Translations under genes and position numbers: made by a program
Shown here: positions 7,581 to 17,262 of the stretch, piece by piece
How the letters are laid out: each line of letters begins with the position of its first letter
Position numbering within the stretch: position 1 is the first letter of the stretch
Assembly: GCF_029542625.1 (NCBI RefSeq)
Contig: NZ_CP120733.1
Coordinates: 2,232,001 to 2,296,000 of the forward strand
Direction: 5' to 3'
DNA length: 64,000 nucleotides
Origin: Tepidibacter hydrothermalis
GTDB lineage: Bacteria > Bacillota > Clostridia > Peptostreptococcales > Peptostreptococcaceae
The notes under the pieces: generated by a model
Databases searched by the model: none
The model's input: only the letters and a program-made list of their open reading frames with translations
Told to the model about the DNA's origin: nothing

Positions 7581-9809
7581 ATGACAAAACCATTAGATCC
7601 AAAATGTATCCCTAAATATGTCAATCAATTACTTATTCCACCTGTATTTAAACCTATCATTGTAAAAGATCCAATTACAGGGAAAGATATCAGTCATAAC
7701 TATACAATTAGTATGACTGAATTTATGCAACAAATGCTACCTCCTTCGTTTCCAAAGACAACCGTCTGGGGATATGAAGGTACTGTTGAAGATACGTGGA
7801 CAGATGAAATTTCTTGTTTCCGTAGTACACCAGGTGCTACCTTTGAAGCAGTTAGAGATATACCAGTCAATGTTCAGTGGGTAAATAATATTACTGAACC
7901 AAATTTATTTGCAGTAGATCCTACATTACATTGGGCAAATCCTAATAGTATACCAACACCAACACCACCATTTCTACCATTTCCTCCAGGATACCCTTTA
8001 GCACAAAGCCCAGTTCCCCTTGTTACCCATTTGCACGGAGCAGAGGTTAGATCTGATTCTGACGGTCATCCAGATGCCTGGTTTACAGCTGGAGAGGAAA
8101 AAAAGGGACCAGAATTTTTTAAGTCTCGTTATACCTATCCCAACACACAGGAGGCAACTACCCTTTGGTATCATGATCATGCCCTAGGAACTACACGACT
8201 TGGCATATATGGAGGCCTTGCTGGATTTTATTTAATAAAAGATCCGAATGATAAAATATCTCCACTTCTTCCAAGTGGTCCATATGAGATTCCTATAGTT
8301 ATTCAAGACCGTTCATTCAATAAAGATGGCTCCTTATTGTATCCTAGTAATGGTGTAAACCCTGATATTCATCCTTATTGGAGACCAGCCTTTGTAGGAA
8401 ATACTATCGTTGTCAATGGAAAAGTATGGCCTAATTTAAATGTGGAACGTAGACAATACCGATTTAGAATTCTTAACGGATCAAATACCAGAACCTACAA
8501 CCTAAAGCTTTCAAATAATCAATCCTTTATTCAAATTGGTTCTGACGGAGGTTTTCTACCTTTCCCCGTTACATTGACTGAGCTACTGATTGCACCAGCA
8601 GAGCGTGCTGACATCTTGATTGATTTTTCAGTGTTAGAACCCAAAACAACTCTCATTATGACTAATGATGCTAATGCACCTTTCCCAAATGGTATTTCAC
8701 CCGATCCAGATACCGTTGGACAAATTATGCAGTTCACTGTACTTGATACACCAGTAGTTCCACCAAATAAACTTCCGACAAAATTGAATAAAATCCCTGT
8801 ATTAACTCCAGATGTGCCGAAAAAGATCTTAACCCTAAATGTGGTACGTGGACCAAACGGTGCCATTGAATTATTGCTAGATGGACAGATATGGGGAGCC
8901 CCTATTTCAGAATTACCTATAGTAGGATCAACAGTTGAGTGGGAAATTGTGAATCTAACTAGTGGTGCACATCCCATCCATGTACATTTAATACAGTTTC
9001 AAATTGCAAACCGTCAGAACTTTGATAATGTAAAATACAGTGAAGAATGGATCAAACTTAATGGAGAACCTCCTCTTGAGCACCCAACAATACCACTACC
9101 TGTTGAACCTTTCCTTGAGGGTAATCCTATTGATCCACCTTTGAATGAACGTGGATGGAAAGATACTGTAATAATGCTTCCGGGACAAGTAACCAGACTT
9201 ACACTTCGATTTGCACCACAAGATGCCAATCCTAAAAAAGTTAAGCCAGGAGTGAATTTATTTCCATTTGATCCTACCTTTGGTCCTGGATATGTATGGC
9301 ATTGTCACCTTGTAGAACATGAAGATAATGAAATGATGAGACCACTTAAAGTTACGTCTTGTCCTACTCTTGTCTCTAACCCACAATCTTGTTGCCAAGT
9401 TATTGTAGATGGAAGTACCCAGCTAGTTCCACCTGCACTAAGAGATACACCTATTAGTCATAAAAATATAGTCCATGCTAAAATCGAAAATGTATGCCCT
9501 GAGAATGTTATTATAACTGGTTTTATCCGCAGAACTATCAACTATACTGCGGTTTTAGATAATGGCCTTGAACAAGATAAAGAAATTATAGATGATATTC
9601 CTTTCCAATGTGTAATTGATCGAGAAGATGCTAATGAAGGTGATGAATTTAAAATTACAGGTGTAACCTTATTATGTGAAGTTTTTGCTCATACACAGAA
9701 TTTTGGAACACACCCTCTTACAGATAAGCCATTAGCTTACAAATTTGTTGAAAAGGATATCGTTAAAGTTTGTATCAGAAAAAGTTGCATAACAATACCA
9801 CCAAATTAA
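7581..9809 (+). CDS. CotA-like multicopper oxidase with a C-terminal SPOCS-like (DUF3794) extension
   Basis: A 742-residue laccase/bilirubin-oxidase-type enzyme. All copper motifs are present: H150-L-H152-G, Y197-H-D-H200, H464-P-I-H467-V-H469, and H574-C575-H576-xxx-H580-x4-M585. The type 1 copper ligands are therefore H464, C575, H580 and M585. The HLHGAEVRSDSDGHPDAWF region matches the CotA style of spore-coat laccase. Ordinary CotA is about 510 residues. Here about 140 more follow, with a Cys cluster (about 595-620) and a beta-rich part (FIRRTINYTAVLDNG, IPFQCVIDRE) resembling the SPOCS domain of spore morphogenesis proteins. There is no signal peptide, as for CotA. RBS AAAGGAGG. The codons look slightly less AT-rich than those of its neighbours. 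Confidence 0.92.
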   Translation: MTKPLDPKCIPKYVNQLLIPPVFKPIIVKDPITGKDISHNYTISMTEFMQQMLPPSFPKTTVWGYEGTVEDTWTDEISCFRSTPGATFEAVRDIPVNVQWVNNITEPNLFAVDPTLHWANPNSIPTPTPPFLPFPPGYPLAQSPVPLVTHLHGAEVRSDSDGHPDAWFTAGEEKKGPEFFKSRYTYPNTQEATTLWYHDHALGTTRLGIYGGLAGFYLIKDPNDKISPLLPSGPYEIPIVIQDRSFNKDGSLLYPSNGVNPDIHPYWRPAFVGNTIVVNGKVWPNLNVERRQYRFRILNGSNTRTYNLKLSNNQSFIQIGSDGGFLPFPVTLTELLIAPAERADILIDFSVLEPKTTLIMTNDANAPFPNGISPDPDTVGQIMQFTVLDTPVVPPNKLPTKLNKIPVLTPDVPKKILTLNVVRGPNGAIELLLDGQIWGAPISELPIVGSTVEWEIVNLTSGAHPIHVHLIQFQIANRQNFDNVKYSEEWIKLNGEPPLEHPTIPLPVEPFLEGNPIDPPLNERGWKDTVIMLPGQVTRLTLRFAPQDANPKKVKPGVNLFPFDPTFGPGYVWHCHLVEHEDNEMMRPLKVTSCPTLVSNPQSCCQVIVDGSTQLVPPALRDTPISHKNIVHAKIENVCPENVIITGFIRRTINYTAVLDNGLEQDKEIIDDIPFQCVIDREDANEGDEFKITGVTLLCEVFAHTQNFGTHPLTDKPLAYKFVEKDIVKVCIRKSCITIPPN

Positions 9810-9928
9810 TGAGTCTCTTACAAGAAACCTTGCCATAGTAAGTTTTTAAAAAAAAGAATCCTCATAATTGATATGCTCCCGTTTTACTAGACGTATAAAT
9901 TCTACATGAAGAAAAAAGAGTGACAGAA

Positions 9929-9970
9929 AAGCGGTTAATAATTGTCAATATGACGAGTTATTAACCGCTT
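9929..9970. terminator. Long-stem hairpin between convergent genes, probable terminator
   Basis: A perfect 13-bp inverted repeat (AAGCGGTTAATAA and its complement) with a 16-base loop, between the oxidase gene (+) and the small membrane gene (-). The T tract is weak on both sides, so termination is inferred. Confidence 0.5.
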
Positions 9971-9995
9971 ACAAAATACAAAGACTTTTAGAGGA

Positions 9996-10208
9996 TTATT
10001 TATTTTTCATAATTAAAATTATAATGCTTAAAATTAGCATAATGCTTCCTGTTATAGCTAAAATAGCAATCAAAAATGGCGGAACATACCTATCATAAGA
10101 TTTTATACCAGTAATTGCCGTAACACCAACGAAACAAGCAAATATATTAAACATTACAAGCCTAATCTTCCTTACCTTATACAAACCATTATCTTTTTTC
10201 TCCTCCAT
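9996..10208 (-). CDS. Small two-helix membrane protein, unknown
   Basis: A 70-residue protein with a charged N-terminus and two membrane segments (about 17-36 and 44-66). ATG 10208 follows a GGGGGG run. I do not recognise a family. It stands alone between the oxidase gene and the palindromic region. Confidence 0.6.
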   Translation of the reverse strand: MEEKKDNGLYKVRKIRLVMFNIFACFVGVTAITGIKSYDRYVPPFLIAILAITGSIMLILSIIILIMKNK

Positions 10209-10291
10209 TCTTCCAACCCCCCTTATATTTTAATCCCTTTATACAGTATATGTTATTTTGATTTATATACTTCTACACCACCCTAAACTAA

Positions 10292-10492
10292 AAAATGGCG
10301 CTCATTAAAATGTTAGATACTTTTTTGTTGATATTTTACTATACAACTTAGATTGTGACGTTTAAATATACGTTAAGAAAGTTCGTTGTCTGACCAACGG
10401 GAGTTTAGAACTTTTAGTATATTTAATTAGTCTCAATCTGTAGTTGTATTTAAATATTGACTAAGTATCGGTATTTTAATGAGTGCCATTTT
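10292..10492. repeat. 201-nt imperfect palindrome (possible MITE or long hairpin RNA)
   Basis: The region folds back on itself over nearly its whole length. The outer 19 bases (10292-10310) pair with 10474-10492 with one mismatch. The arms stay complementary in blocks towards the middle: ATACAACT against AGTTGTAT, and AAATATAC against GTATATTT. The centre is GTTG-TCTGAC-CAAC at 10385-10398. No reading frame of note lies in it. It could be a non-autonomous mobile element (MITE) or a long structured RNA. A target duplication is not obvious. Confidence 0.8.
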
Positions 10493-10535
10493 CTGCTTAA
10501 CCACATATATATTTTATAATTTCAAAATTGACTAA

Positions 10536-10566
10536 AAAAGAATCCCCAATTATTGAGGATTCTTTT
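10536..10566 (-). terminator. Terminator of pyc
   Basis: Stem AAAAGAATCC / GGATTCTTTT with an 11-base loop, followed on the minus strand by a T-rich run, just after the pyc stop codon. Confidence 0.85.
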
Positions 10567-10573
10567 AATCTTT

Positions 10574-13500
10574 CTACTTTTCTTTCATAGCTATTAATAA
10601 TTCTCTATCAGAAACCACATCAGCTTCCTTTACATAAACCTTATCTATTACTCCATTACTTCTAGAAACTATTGTAGTTTCCATTTTCATAGCCTCTATT
10701 ATTATAACTGGTTGATTTTCTTTAACTTCATCCCCCTCGTTAACTAATATCTTTACCACTTTTCCAGGAATACTAGCCCCAACTTCAAGTTTGTTATCAA
10801 GGTCAGCTTTAAGAACTGTTTTTACATTCATTGCGAAGTTTTTATCTTCTATTTCAACTTCTCTTCTCATACCATTTAATTCGAATGTAAGTGTTCTCTT
10901 TCCATCTTCTTTAGCGTCTGCTATTTCTACTAATTTTATAGTTAAAACCTTACCAGGCTCTATTTCTACTTCACATTCTTCGCCCTTATTTAATCCATGG
11001 AAGAATACATCACTCTCAAGTTTTGATACATCATTGTACTCCTTAAGGTGAGATAAATATTCTTCATATACTTTAGGATATAAACAATAACTTATTATAT
11101 TTCTCATGTTAGTCTTCATATTGAATTTTTCATCTAACATTTTTTCAATTTCATCAAAATCTACATCTTCTAAAAGTTCTCCTGGTCTTACACCAATAGG
11201 TTCTTCTCCTTTTAAAACAACCTTTTGTAAATCTTTAGGGAATCCACCTTCTGGCTGACCTATCATTCCTCTGAAGTAATCTACTACTGAATCTGGGAAT
11301 GAAACTTCTTCTCCTTTTGTAGCTATATTCTCTTTATTAAGACCATTCTTAGTCATGAATATAGATAAATCTCCAACTACTTTTGATGAAGGTGTAACTT
11401 TTATTATATCTCCTAATATTTCATTAGCTTCTTTATAATTGTCTTTTACTTCTTTAAACTTGTTTCCAAGTCCTAAGCTTTCAACTTGAGGTTTTAAGTT
11501 AGTGTATTGTCCACCAGGTATTTCATATTTGTATATTTCAGCTGATGATGTTTTTAAGTCACTTTCAAATTTAGAATATACTTTTCTAAGATCTCTATAG
11601 TATTCTCCTATTTGATAAATTCCTTCAAGATCTATTTTAGTATCTCTACCTGTATTCTTTAAAGCTTCTACTAAACTATTCATAGATGGTTGACTTGTAA
11701 GTCCTGCCATAGATTCAACAGCAGTATCTACTATATCAACTCCAGCTTGTGATGCCATAAGAAGTGTTGATAGTCCATTTCCACTAGTATCATGAGTATG
11801 AAGGTGAATTGGAACTCCTACTTCTTCTTTTAATGCCTTTACAAGTTCATATGCTGCGTAAGGCTTTAAAAGACCTGCCATATCTTTTATAGCTATCATG
11901 TTAACTCCCATTTTTTCAAGTTCTTTAGCCATATTTACATAATATTTAGTAGTATATTTAGTTTTAGTAGGATCTAATATATCTCCACTATAACATATAG
12001 TACCTTCTACTAGACTTCCTGTATTTAAAGCTTCGTATATAGGTAGTCTCATATTTTCAATCCAGTTTAAACTATCAAATATTCTAAATATATCTATTCC
12101 TTTATTTGATGATTCTTTAATAAATTCTTTTAATACATTATCTGGATAGTTTTTATATCCTACAGCATTAGAAGCTCTAAGAAGCATTTGGAACATTACA
12201 TTAGGTATATTTTCTCTAAGCTTTTCAAGTCTTAGCCATGGCGACTCCTTAAGAAATCTATATGCCACATCATAAGTTGCTCCTCCCCACATCTCAAGTG
12301 AGAATAAATCATTCATATTATGACTTACAGCCTTTGAAACTTTTAAAAGGTCGTTAGTTCTTACTCTAGTAGCAAATAATGATTGATGAGCATCTCTCAT
12401 TGTAGTATCAGTTATAAATAGTTTCTTCTCATCTTTAACATATTCCATAAACTTTTTAGTTCCAAGCTTTTTAAATAAATCTCTAGAACCTTCCATCATT
12501 ATCGATTCATCAACCTTAGGTGCTTTTGGCATATCAAAATCTTTTTTAACTTGTTTAGCTTCATTAATTGTTACATTTCCTATGAATTGTAAAAGTTTTG
12601 TACCTCTATCTTTACCTTCTCTTATTTCAAATAATTCTTCTGTTTCATCAACAAACTTAGTATCACATTTACCATCTACAAAATCAGGATGGTTTAATAC
12701 ATTTACCAAAAATCCTATATTAGTCTTAACTCCTCTTATTCTAATCTCCTTTATAGATCTTAACATCTTTCTTATAGAGTTTTTAAACGTTCTATCCCAA
12801 GATATAGTCTTAACCAATAAACTATCATAGTGAGGTGTTATTTCAGATCCTGTGAATCCATTTCCTCCATCAAGTCTTATACCAAAACCTGATCCAGTTC
12901 TATAAACATGTATTTTTCCTGTGTCTGGCATAAAATTATTTTTAGGATCCTCTGTAGTTATTCTACACTGTATTGAATATCCATTTAACTTTATATCATC
13001 TTGCGATTTTATATTTATTTCTTCACTGTCTAATGAATATCCTTGAGCTACAAGTATTTGACTTTGAACTATATCAATTCCCGTTACCATTTCAGATACA
13101 GTATGTTCAACTTGTATTCTAGGATTCATCTCTATAAAATAATAATTTTCATCAGCATCAACTAGAAACTCTAAAGTTCCAGCACTATGATACCCTACAT
13201 GATTTGCAAGTTTTAGAGCATCTTCACATATTCTATCTCTAACATCTTCACTAAGTCCAAATGCAGGAGCAAATTCTATAATCTTTTGATGTCTTCTTTG
13301 TACAGAACAGTCTCTTTCATAAAGATGAACTATATTTCCATGCTTATCTCCTACTATTTGAACCTCTATATGCTTTGGCTTTCTCAAGTACTTTTCTACA
13401 AATATACAAGCTTTACCAAAAGCTTTTTTAGATTCACTAACAGCTCTATCGAACTCTAAAACTAAGTCTTCTTCTTTCTCTATTACTCTCATACCTCTTC

Positions 13501-14005
13501 CGCCACCACCATTAGAGGCTTTAAGCATAATAGGGTATCCTATTTGTTTTGCTATTACTTTGGCTTCTTCTGCTGTTTCAATAGAATGATCTACTCCAGG
13601 TATTGTTGGTACATTTGCTTCTTTAGCAACCTTTTTAGAGTTTATTTTATCCCCCATTCTATCCATAACCTCAGGAGATGGTCCTATAAACTCTATACCA
13701 TTTTCTCTACACATTCTAGCAAACTCTGCATTCTCTGATAAAAATCCATACCCAGGATGTATAGCATCTACATCTTTCTTTTTCGCTATATGAATTATAG
13801 ATTCCATATCTAAATAAGCTTCAATAGGTCCCTTATCTTCTCCTACTAAATATGATTCATCTGATTTACTTCTAAAAAGACTATATTTATCTTCTTTTGA
13901 ATATATCCCTACAGTTCTAATTCCAAGTTCTGAACAAGCTCTAAATATTCTTATTGCTATTTCTCCTCTATTAGCTACCAATACTTTTTTAAATTTTTTC
14001 ACCAT
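10574..14005 (-). CDS. pyc: Pyruvate carboxylase
   Basis: A 1143-residue biotin enzyme that makes oxaloacetate from pyruvate, bicarbonate and ATP. The domain order is complete. The biotin carboxylase domain (about 1-460) has KVLVANRGEIAIRIFRA, the ATP-binding GGGGRGMRV and ERDCSVQRRHQKIIE. The carboxyltransferase domain (about 530-810) has TTMRDAHQSL, the metal-binding HLHTHDTSG and the catalytic-Lys region AIKDMAG. A PYC tetramerisation domain follows, and the C-terminal biotinyl domain carries the lysine in EAMKMETT. Start ATG 14005 is preceded by GAGGAGAGAGG. It is monocistronic. Its product feeds the Re-citrate synthase operon about 32 kb away. Confidence 0.98.
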   Translation of the reverse strand: MVKKFKKVLVANRGEIAIRIFRACSELGIRTVGIYSKEDKYSLFRSKSDESYLVGEDKGPIEAYLDMESIIHIAKKKDVDAIHPGYGFLSENAEFARMCRENGIEFIGPSPEVMDRMGDKINSKKVAKEANVPTIPGVDHSIETAEEAKVIAKQIGYPIMLKASNGGGGRGMRVIEKEEDLVLEFDRAVSESKKAFGKACIFVEKYLRKPKHIEVQIVGDKHGNIVHLYERDCSVQRRHQKIIEFAPAFGLSEDVRDRICEDALKLANHVGYHSAGTLEFLVDADENYYFIEMNPRIQVEHTVSEMVTGIDIVQSQILVAQGYSLDSEEINIKSQDDIKLNGYSIQCRITTEDPKNNFMPDTGKIHVYRTGSGFGIRLDGGNGFTGSEITPHYDSLLVKTISWDRTFKNSIRKMLRSIKEIRIRGVKTNIGFLVNVLNHPDFVDGKCDTKFVDETEELFEIREGKDRGTKLLQFIGNVTINEAKQVKKDFDMPKAPKVDESIMMEGSRDLFKKLGTKKFMEYVKDEKKLFITDTTMRDAHQSLFATRVRTNDLLKVSKAVSHNMNDLFSLEMWGGATYDVAYRFLKESPWLRLEKLRENIPNVMFQMLLRASNAVGYKNYPDNVLKEFIKESSNKGIDIFRIFDSLNWIENMRLPIYEALNTGSLVEGTICYSGDILDPTKTKYTTKYYVNMAKELEKMGVNMIAIKDMAGLLKPYAAYELVKALKEEVGVPIHLHTHDTSGNGLSTLLMASQAGVDIVDTAVESMAGLTSQPSMNSLVEALKNTGRDTKIDLEGIYQIGEYYRDLRKVYSKFESDLKTSSAEIYKYEIPGGQYTNLKPQVESLGLGNKFKEVKDNYKEANEILGDIIKVTPSSKVVGDLSIFMTKNGLNKENIATKGEEVSFPDSVVDYFRGMIGQPEGGFPKDLQKVVLKGEEPIGVRPGELLEDVDFDEIEKMLDEKFNMKTNMRNIISYCLYPKVYEEYLSHLKEYNDVSKLESDVFFHGLNKGEECEVEIEPGKVLTIKLVEIADAKEDGKRTLTFELNGMRREVEIEDKNFAMNVKTVLKADLDNKLEVGASIPGKVVKILVNEGDEVKENQPVIIIEAMKMETTIVSRSNGVIDKVYVKEADVVSDRELLIAMKEK

Positions 14006-14431
14006 ATCTACGCCCTCTCTCCTCGAATTATATCTTTATATTAACATATATTGTTCGTGTTTTTCTATACTTTTAGTATTTTTTTTAATTTAACCTCATA
14101 TTACTATAATATTAAATTATACTAAAATTGTTTTTTTAATCTTTATCATCATTTATTAAACAGTTATTCTTTATTTAATTAATTTTTTAGTCATTTACAC
14201 TTTATTTTATTAATTCATTTTATTATATTCTTAATTAAATAAATTGTCAATTGTTTAATATCTTATTATTTTCCAATTTATTTGAAAGCTAAAAGCTAAA
14301 AATTCAATCAAAGTAAAAACTCTATCTAAATTAAGTTTCACTTTATTAATATAATTATTCATTCACTTTTAAATTAAACTCAACATAAGTTAATTGTAAA
14401 TACTCATTCTTTAAAGTAGGTGAATAATTTA
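14006..14431. other. AT-rich divergent intergenic region
   Basis: 426 bases between the divergent pyc and desulfurase-like genes, almost entirely A and T with long T runs on the plus strand. Promoters for both genes must lie here, but no -35/-10 pair stands out from the background. I see no gene, riboswitch or strong dyad. Confidence 0.5.
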
Positions 14432-15763
14432 ATGTTTAATAAATATAAATTTTTAGTTGCAGGAGTTAATACTAAGGTTCCACTTAAAAATAAAAAGATG
14501 GTTAATTATATAAACTTTGATAACGCGGCTACAACTCCGCCTTTTATGTCTGTACTTAAAGAAATACTTTCTTTTTCAAATTGGTATTCATCCATCCATC
14601 GAGGCAAGGGATACAAATCTCAACTTTCTTCCGATTTATACGATGAATCTAGAGAAATAGTAGCTAATTTTGTAGGAGCAGATATAAATGATAAAGAAAT
14701 TATATATGTAAAAAATGCAACAGAAGCTATCAATATGCTTTCTAATATACTTCGTAAAGATAATAGTAACTCTGTTGTTTTATCGACTTGTATGGAGCAT
14801 CATTCTAATGATTTGCCATGGAGAAAAGGAAATATTGATTATGTTAAAATAGATGATTTAGGAAGACTTGATTTAAATGATTTAGAACAAAAACTAATTA
14901 AATACGATGGAGATGTTAAGCTTGTAACAGTTACAGGAGTATCAAATGTAACAGGATACAAGAACCCAATACACAAAATAGCTAAAATAGCGCACAAATA
15001 CAACTCAAAAATACTAGTAGACGGAGCTCAACTAGTTCCTCATACAAAAGTAAATATGAAAAGTGTTAATTCACCTGATCATATAGATTATTTGGTTTTT
15101 TCTGCTCATAAAATGTACGCACCTTTTGGAAGCGGAGTATTGATAGGACCTAAGTCTACATTTCAAAAGAACGGTCCTGACTATGTTGGAGGTGGAACAG
15201 TAGACATTGTTACTCCCGAAACCGTGATTTGGGCAGATCCTCCAGATAAGGATGAAGCCGGAACTCCTAATTTAATGGGTGTAATAGCTCTTACAAAGGC
15301 AATCAAGACCTTATCATTGATAAATATGAAAAACCTAGAGAAATACGAAGATAATCTATTACATTATGCTATGAGAAGTATGAAACATATACCTGATATT
15401 AAAATATATGGAGATACAGATAATATAAAAGACAGAACCAGTATTGTACCATTTAATATAGAAGGTATTTCTCACGAGGCAGTAGCCAAAATGCTATCTG
15501 CAGAATATGGAATAGGAGTTAGAAACGGATGTTTTTGTGCTCAACCTTATATACAAAACCTTCTTAATGTATCAAAAGAAGAAATAAAAGAAAAAATGTT
15601 AATTCCTAATTCTCCAAAACCAGGAATGGTTAGAGTAAGTTTTGGAATATACAATGACTTTAATGAAATAGATGTATTAATAAAAGCTTTATATAAACTA
15701 GTTAATAACAAGCAATATTATATAGATAAATACGAAGATAAAAATGCTATTCACAGATGTTAA
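14432..15763 (+). CDS. Cysteine-desulfurase-like class V aminotransferase
   Basis: A 443-residue PLP enzyme. ATG 14432 is preferred because AGTAGGTG lies eight bases before it; a GTG 12 bases upstream would overlap that site. The opening INFDNAATTPP and HRGKGYKSQ are typical of SufS/CsdA-type enzymes. The Schiff-base lysine is K227 in SAHKMYAPFGSG. VRNGCFCAQPY lines up with the RxGxxCAQP motif of type II cysteine desulfurases, which makes C369 the likely persulfide-forming residue. C367 two residues before it is unusual. No sufU, nifU or other Fe-S assembly gene is adjacent, so the physiological role is open. It ends at a strong terminator. Confidence 0.85.
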   Translation: MFNKYKFLVAGVNTKVPLKNKKMVNYINFDNAATTPPFMSVLKEILSFSNWYSSIHRGKGYKSQLSSDLYDESREIVANFVGADINDKEIIYVKNATEAINMLSNILRKDNSNSVVLSTCMEHHSNDLPWRKGNIDYVKIDDLGRLDLNDLEQKLIKYDGDVKLVTVTGVSNVTGYKNPIHKIAKIAHKYNSKILVDGAQLVPHTKVNMKSVNSPDHIDYLVFSAHKMYAPFGSGVLIGPKSTFQKNGPDYVGGGTVDIVTPETVIWADPPDKDEAGTPNLMGVIALTKAIKTLSLINMKNLEKYEDNLLHYAMRSMKHIPDIKIYGDTDNIKDRTSIVPFNIEGISHEAVAKMLSAEYGIGVRNGCFCAQPYIQNLLNVSKEEIKEKMLIPNSPKPGMVRVSFGIYNDFNEIDVLIKALYKLVNNKQYYIDKYEDKNAIHRC

Positions 15764-15787
15764 GATTCATCTAATTTCCTACTCATT

Positions 15788-15830
15788 AAAAAGGGTTTAG
15801 TATATATTTAAATATATACTAAACCCTTTT
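15788..15830. terminator. Bidirectional terminator
   Basis: A near-perfect palindrome of about 21 bp per arm (AAAAGGGTTTAGTATATATT and its complement). It is shared by the convergent desulfurase-like gene and rarA. Confidence 0.9.
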
Positions 15831-17097
15831 AATGTTCTCTTATAAACTTTAGATAGCTCTCTATATTTCTTTCCATTTTATTGTCAGCCGGACTATAATA
15901 TATAGAATCCTTTATATTATCAGGTAAGTATTGTTGCTGCACATAATGGTTCTTATAATCATGAGGATATTTATACTGTACCCCCCTACCTAAATTCTTA
16001 GCGCCACTATAATGGGCATCTTTGATGTGATTAGGTATTTGACCAACATCTATTGTATCTAGCTCATAGAGAGCCTTATCTATAGCAATGTAAGCAGAAT
16101 TTGATTTAGGATAAGTTGCAAGTAATAAAGTCGCTTGAGCAAGTGGTATTCTTGCTTCCGGAAATCCTAGTTGATTAGCACTATCCACACATGACTTTAC
16201 TATTGTAATAGCATTTGGATAAGCCATACCTATATCTTCGCTAGCAATAACAAGTAGTCTTCTACATATACTTATAAGATCTCCTGCTTTTATAAGTCTT
16301 GCTAAATAATGTATACTAGCATCCGGGTCACTTCCTCTAATAGACTTTTGAAATGCACTTAATATATCGTAGTGACTGTCTCCTGATTTATCATAATTCA
16401 AAATATTTTTTTGAGTACATTCCTTAGCCTTTTCTATATCTACAACTATTTCGCCATTTTCATTCGGATTAGTTGAATAAACACAAAGTTCAACACTATT
16501 AATAGCTCTCCTTAAATCTCCACCGCTTACACTTGCTACATACTCTATTGCATTTTCATCAAACATTATATTTATATCGAATAAATCCTTTTTTATAATT
16601 GATATGGACCTTTTAATTCCTTGTATTATATCCCTTTTTTGTATGCTCTTAAATTCAAATATAGTAGATCTACTTAATATAGCCTTATAAATATAATGAT
16701 AGGGATTTTCTGTAGTACTTGCAATCAATGTTATCTTTCCATTCTCCATAAACTCAAGAAGGGATTGCTGTTGCTTCTTATTAAAGTTTTGTATCTCATC
16801 TAAATAAAGTAAAATACCATTTATGCATTCTAAGCTATCTAGATCTTTTATAATTTTCTTTACATCTTCCAAAGATGAATTTGTGGCATTTATCTTGTAA
16901 AACTTTTTATTAGTTTTATTGGCAACGATGTTAGCAACAGTAGTTTTTCCTACTCCAGGAGGTCCATAAAATATCATATTAGTTATATATCCCGATTTTA
17001 ATATTCGACTCAATATTTTATTTTCTCCTATTAAATGTCTTTGTCCTACTATATCTTCTATTTCTTTAGGCCTTATTCTATCAGCTAATGGTTTCAT
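15829..17097 (-). CDS. rarA: Replication-associated recombination protein A (RarA/MgsA-type AAA+ ATPase)
   Basis: A 422-residue AAA+ protein that acts at stalled replication forks. The opening MKPLADRIRPKEIEDIVGQ matches the conserved RarA start, so ATG 17097 was chosen over an in-frame GTG 12 bases upstream. Walker A is GPPGVGKTT, Walker B is LLYLDEIQNF, and the sensor region is ASTTENPYHYIY. The C-terminal half has the family tetramerisation region (SGDSHYDILSAFQKSIRGSDPDAS and YPKSNSAY). Length is normal. It is alone on its strand between terminators. Confidence 0.95.
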   Translation of the reverse strand: MKPLADRIRPKEIEDIVGQRHLIGENKILSRILKSGYITNMIFYGPPGVGKTTVANIVANKTNKKFYKINATNSSLEDVKKIIKDLDSLECINGILLYLDEIQNFNKKQQQSLLEFMENGKITLIASTTENPYHYIYKAILSRSTIFEFKSIQKRDIIQGIKRSISIIKKDLFDINIMFDENAIEYVASVSGGDLRRAINSVELCVYSTNPNENGEIVVDIEKAKECTQKNILNYDKSGDSHYDILSAFQKSIRGSDPDASIHYLARLIKAGDLISICRRLLVIASEDIGMAYPNAITIVKSCVDSANQLGFPEARIPLAQATLLLATYPKSNSAYIAIDKALYELDTIDVGQIPNHIKDAHYSGAKNLGRGVQYKYPHDYKNHYVQQQYLPDNIKDSIYYSPADNKMERNIESYLKFIREH

Positions 17098-17124
17098 ATA
17101 TCCCACCACTCTTTACCTTAATTT

Positions 17125-17160
17125 TAAAAATTCGCTTCATGCTAACTCATAGCTCATGTC
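17125..17160. repeat. Dispersed repeat related to the 16S leader, copy D
   Basis: Contains AAAATTCG, GCTAACTCA and CTCATGTC in the same order as the copy next to the 16S gene at 27331-27408. It is shorter and more diverged than the other copies, and lies between rarA and codY. Confidence 0.5.
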
Positions 17161-17170
17161 AATATATAAA

Positions 17171-17206
17171 AATTAAAAATTATATAATCTCCTTAAAGAT
17201 TAAAAA
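17171..17206. repeat. Post-terminator AT element, copy 1
   Basis: A stretch of the form AAAATTATATAATCTCC followed by TAAAAAGC. On the minus strand it begins in the T tract of the codY terminator. Four similar copies lie at 32291, 49531, 57605 and 63029. Confidence 0.5.
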
Positions 17207-17255
17207 GCCCTAATATTATTTATTACATTTCTGTTATAAATAATATAGGACTTTA
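17204..17255 (-). terminator. Terminator of codY
   Basis: Stem of about 17 bp with one or two mismatches (AGTCCTATATTATTTAT against ATAAATAATATTAGGGCT) followed on the minus strand by TTTTTAAT. Confidence 0.75.
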
Positions 17256-17262
17256 AATGATA

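Noticed and set aside
10292-10492. Insertion sequence with transposase
   Set aside because: There is an inverted repeat but no reading frame or obvious target duplication, so only MITE or RNA remains.
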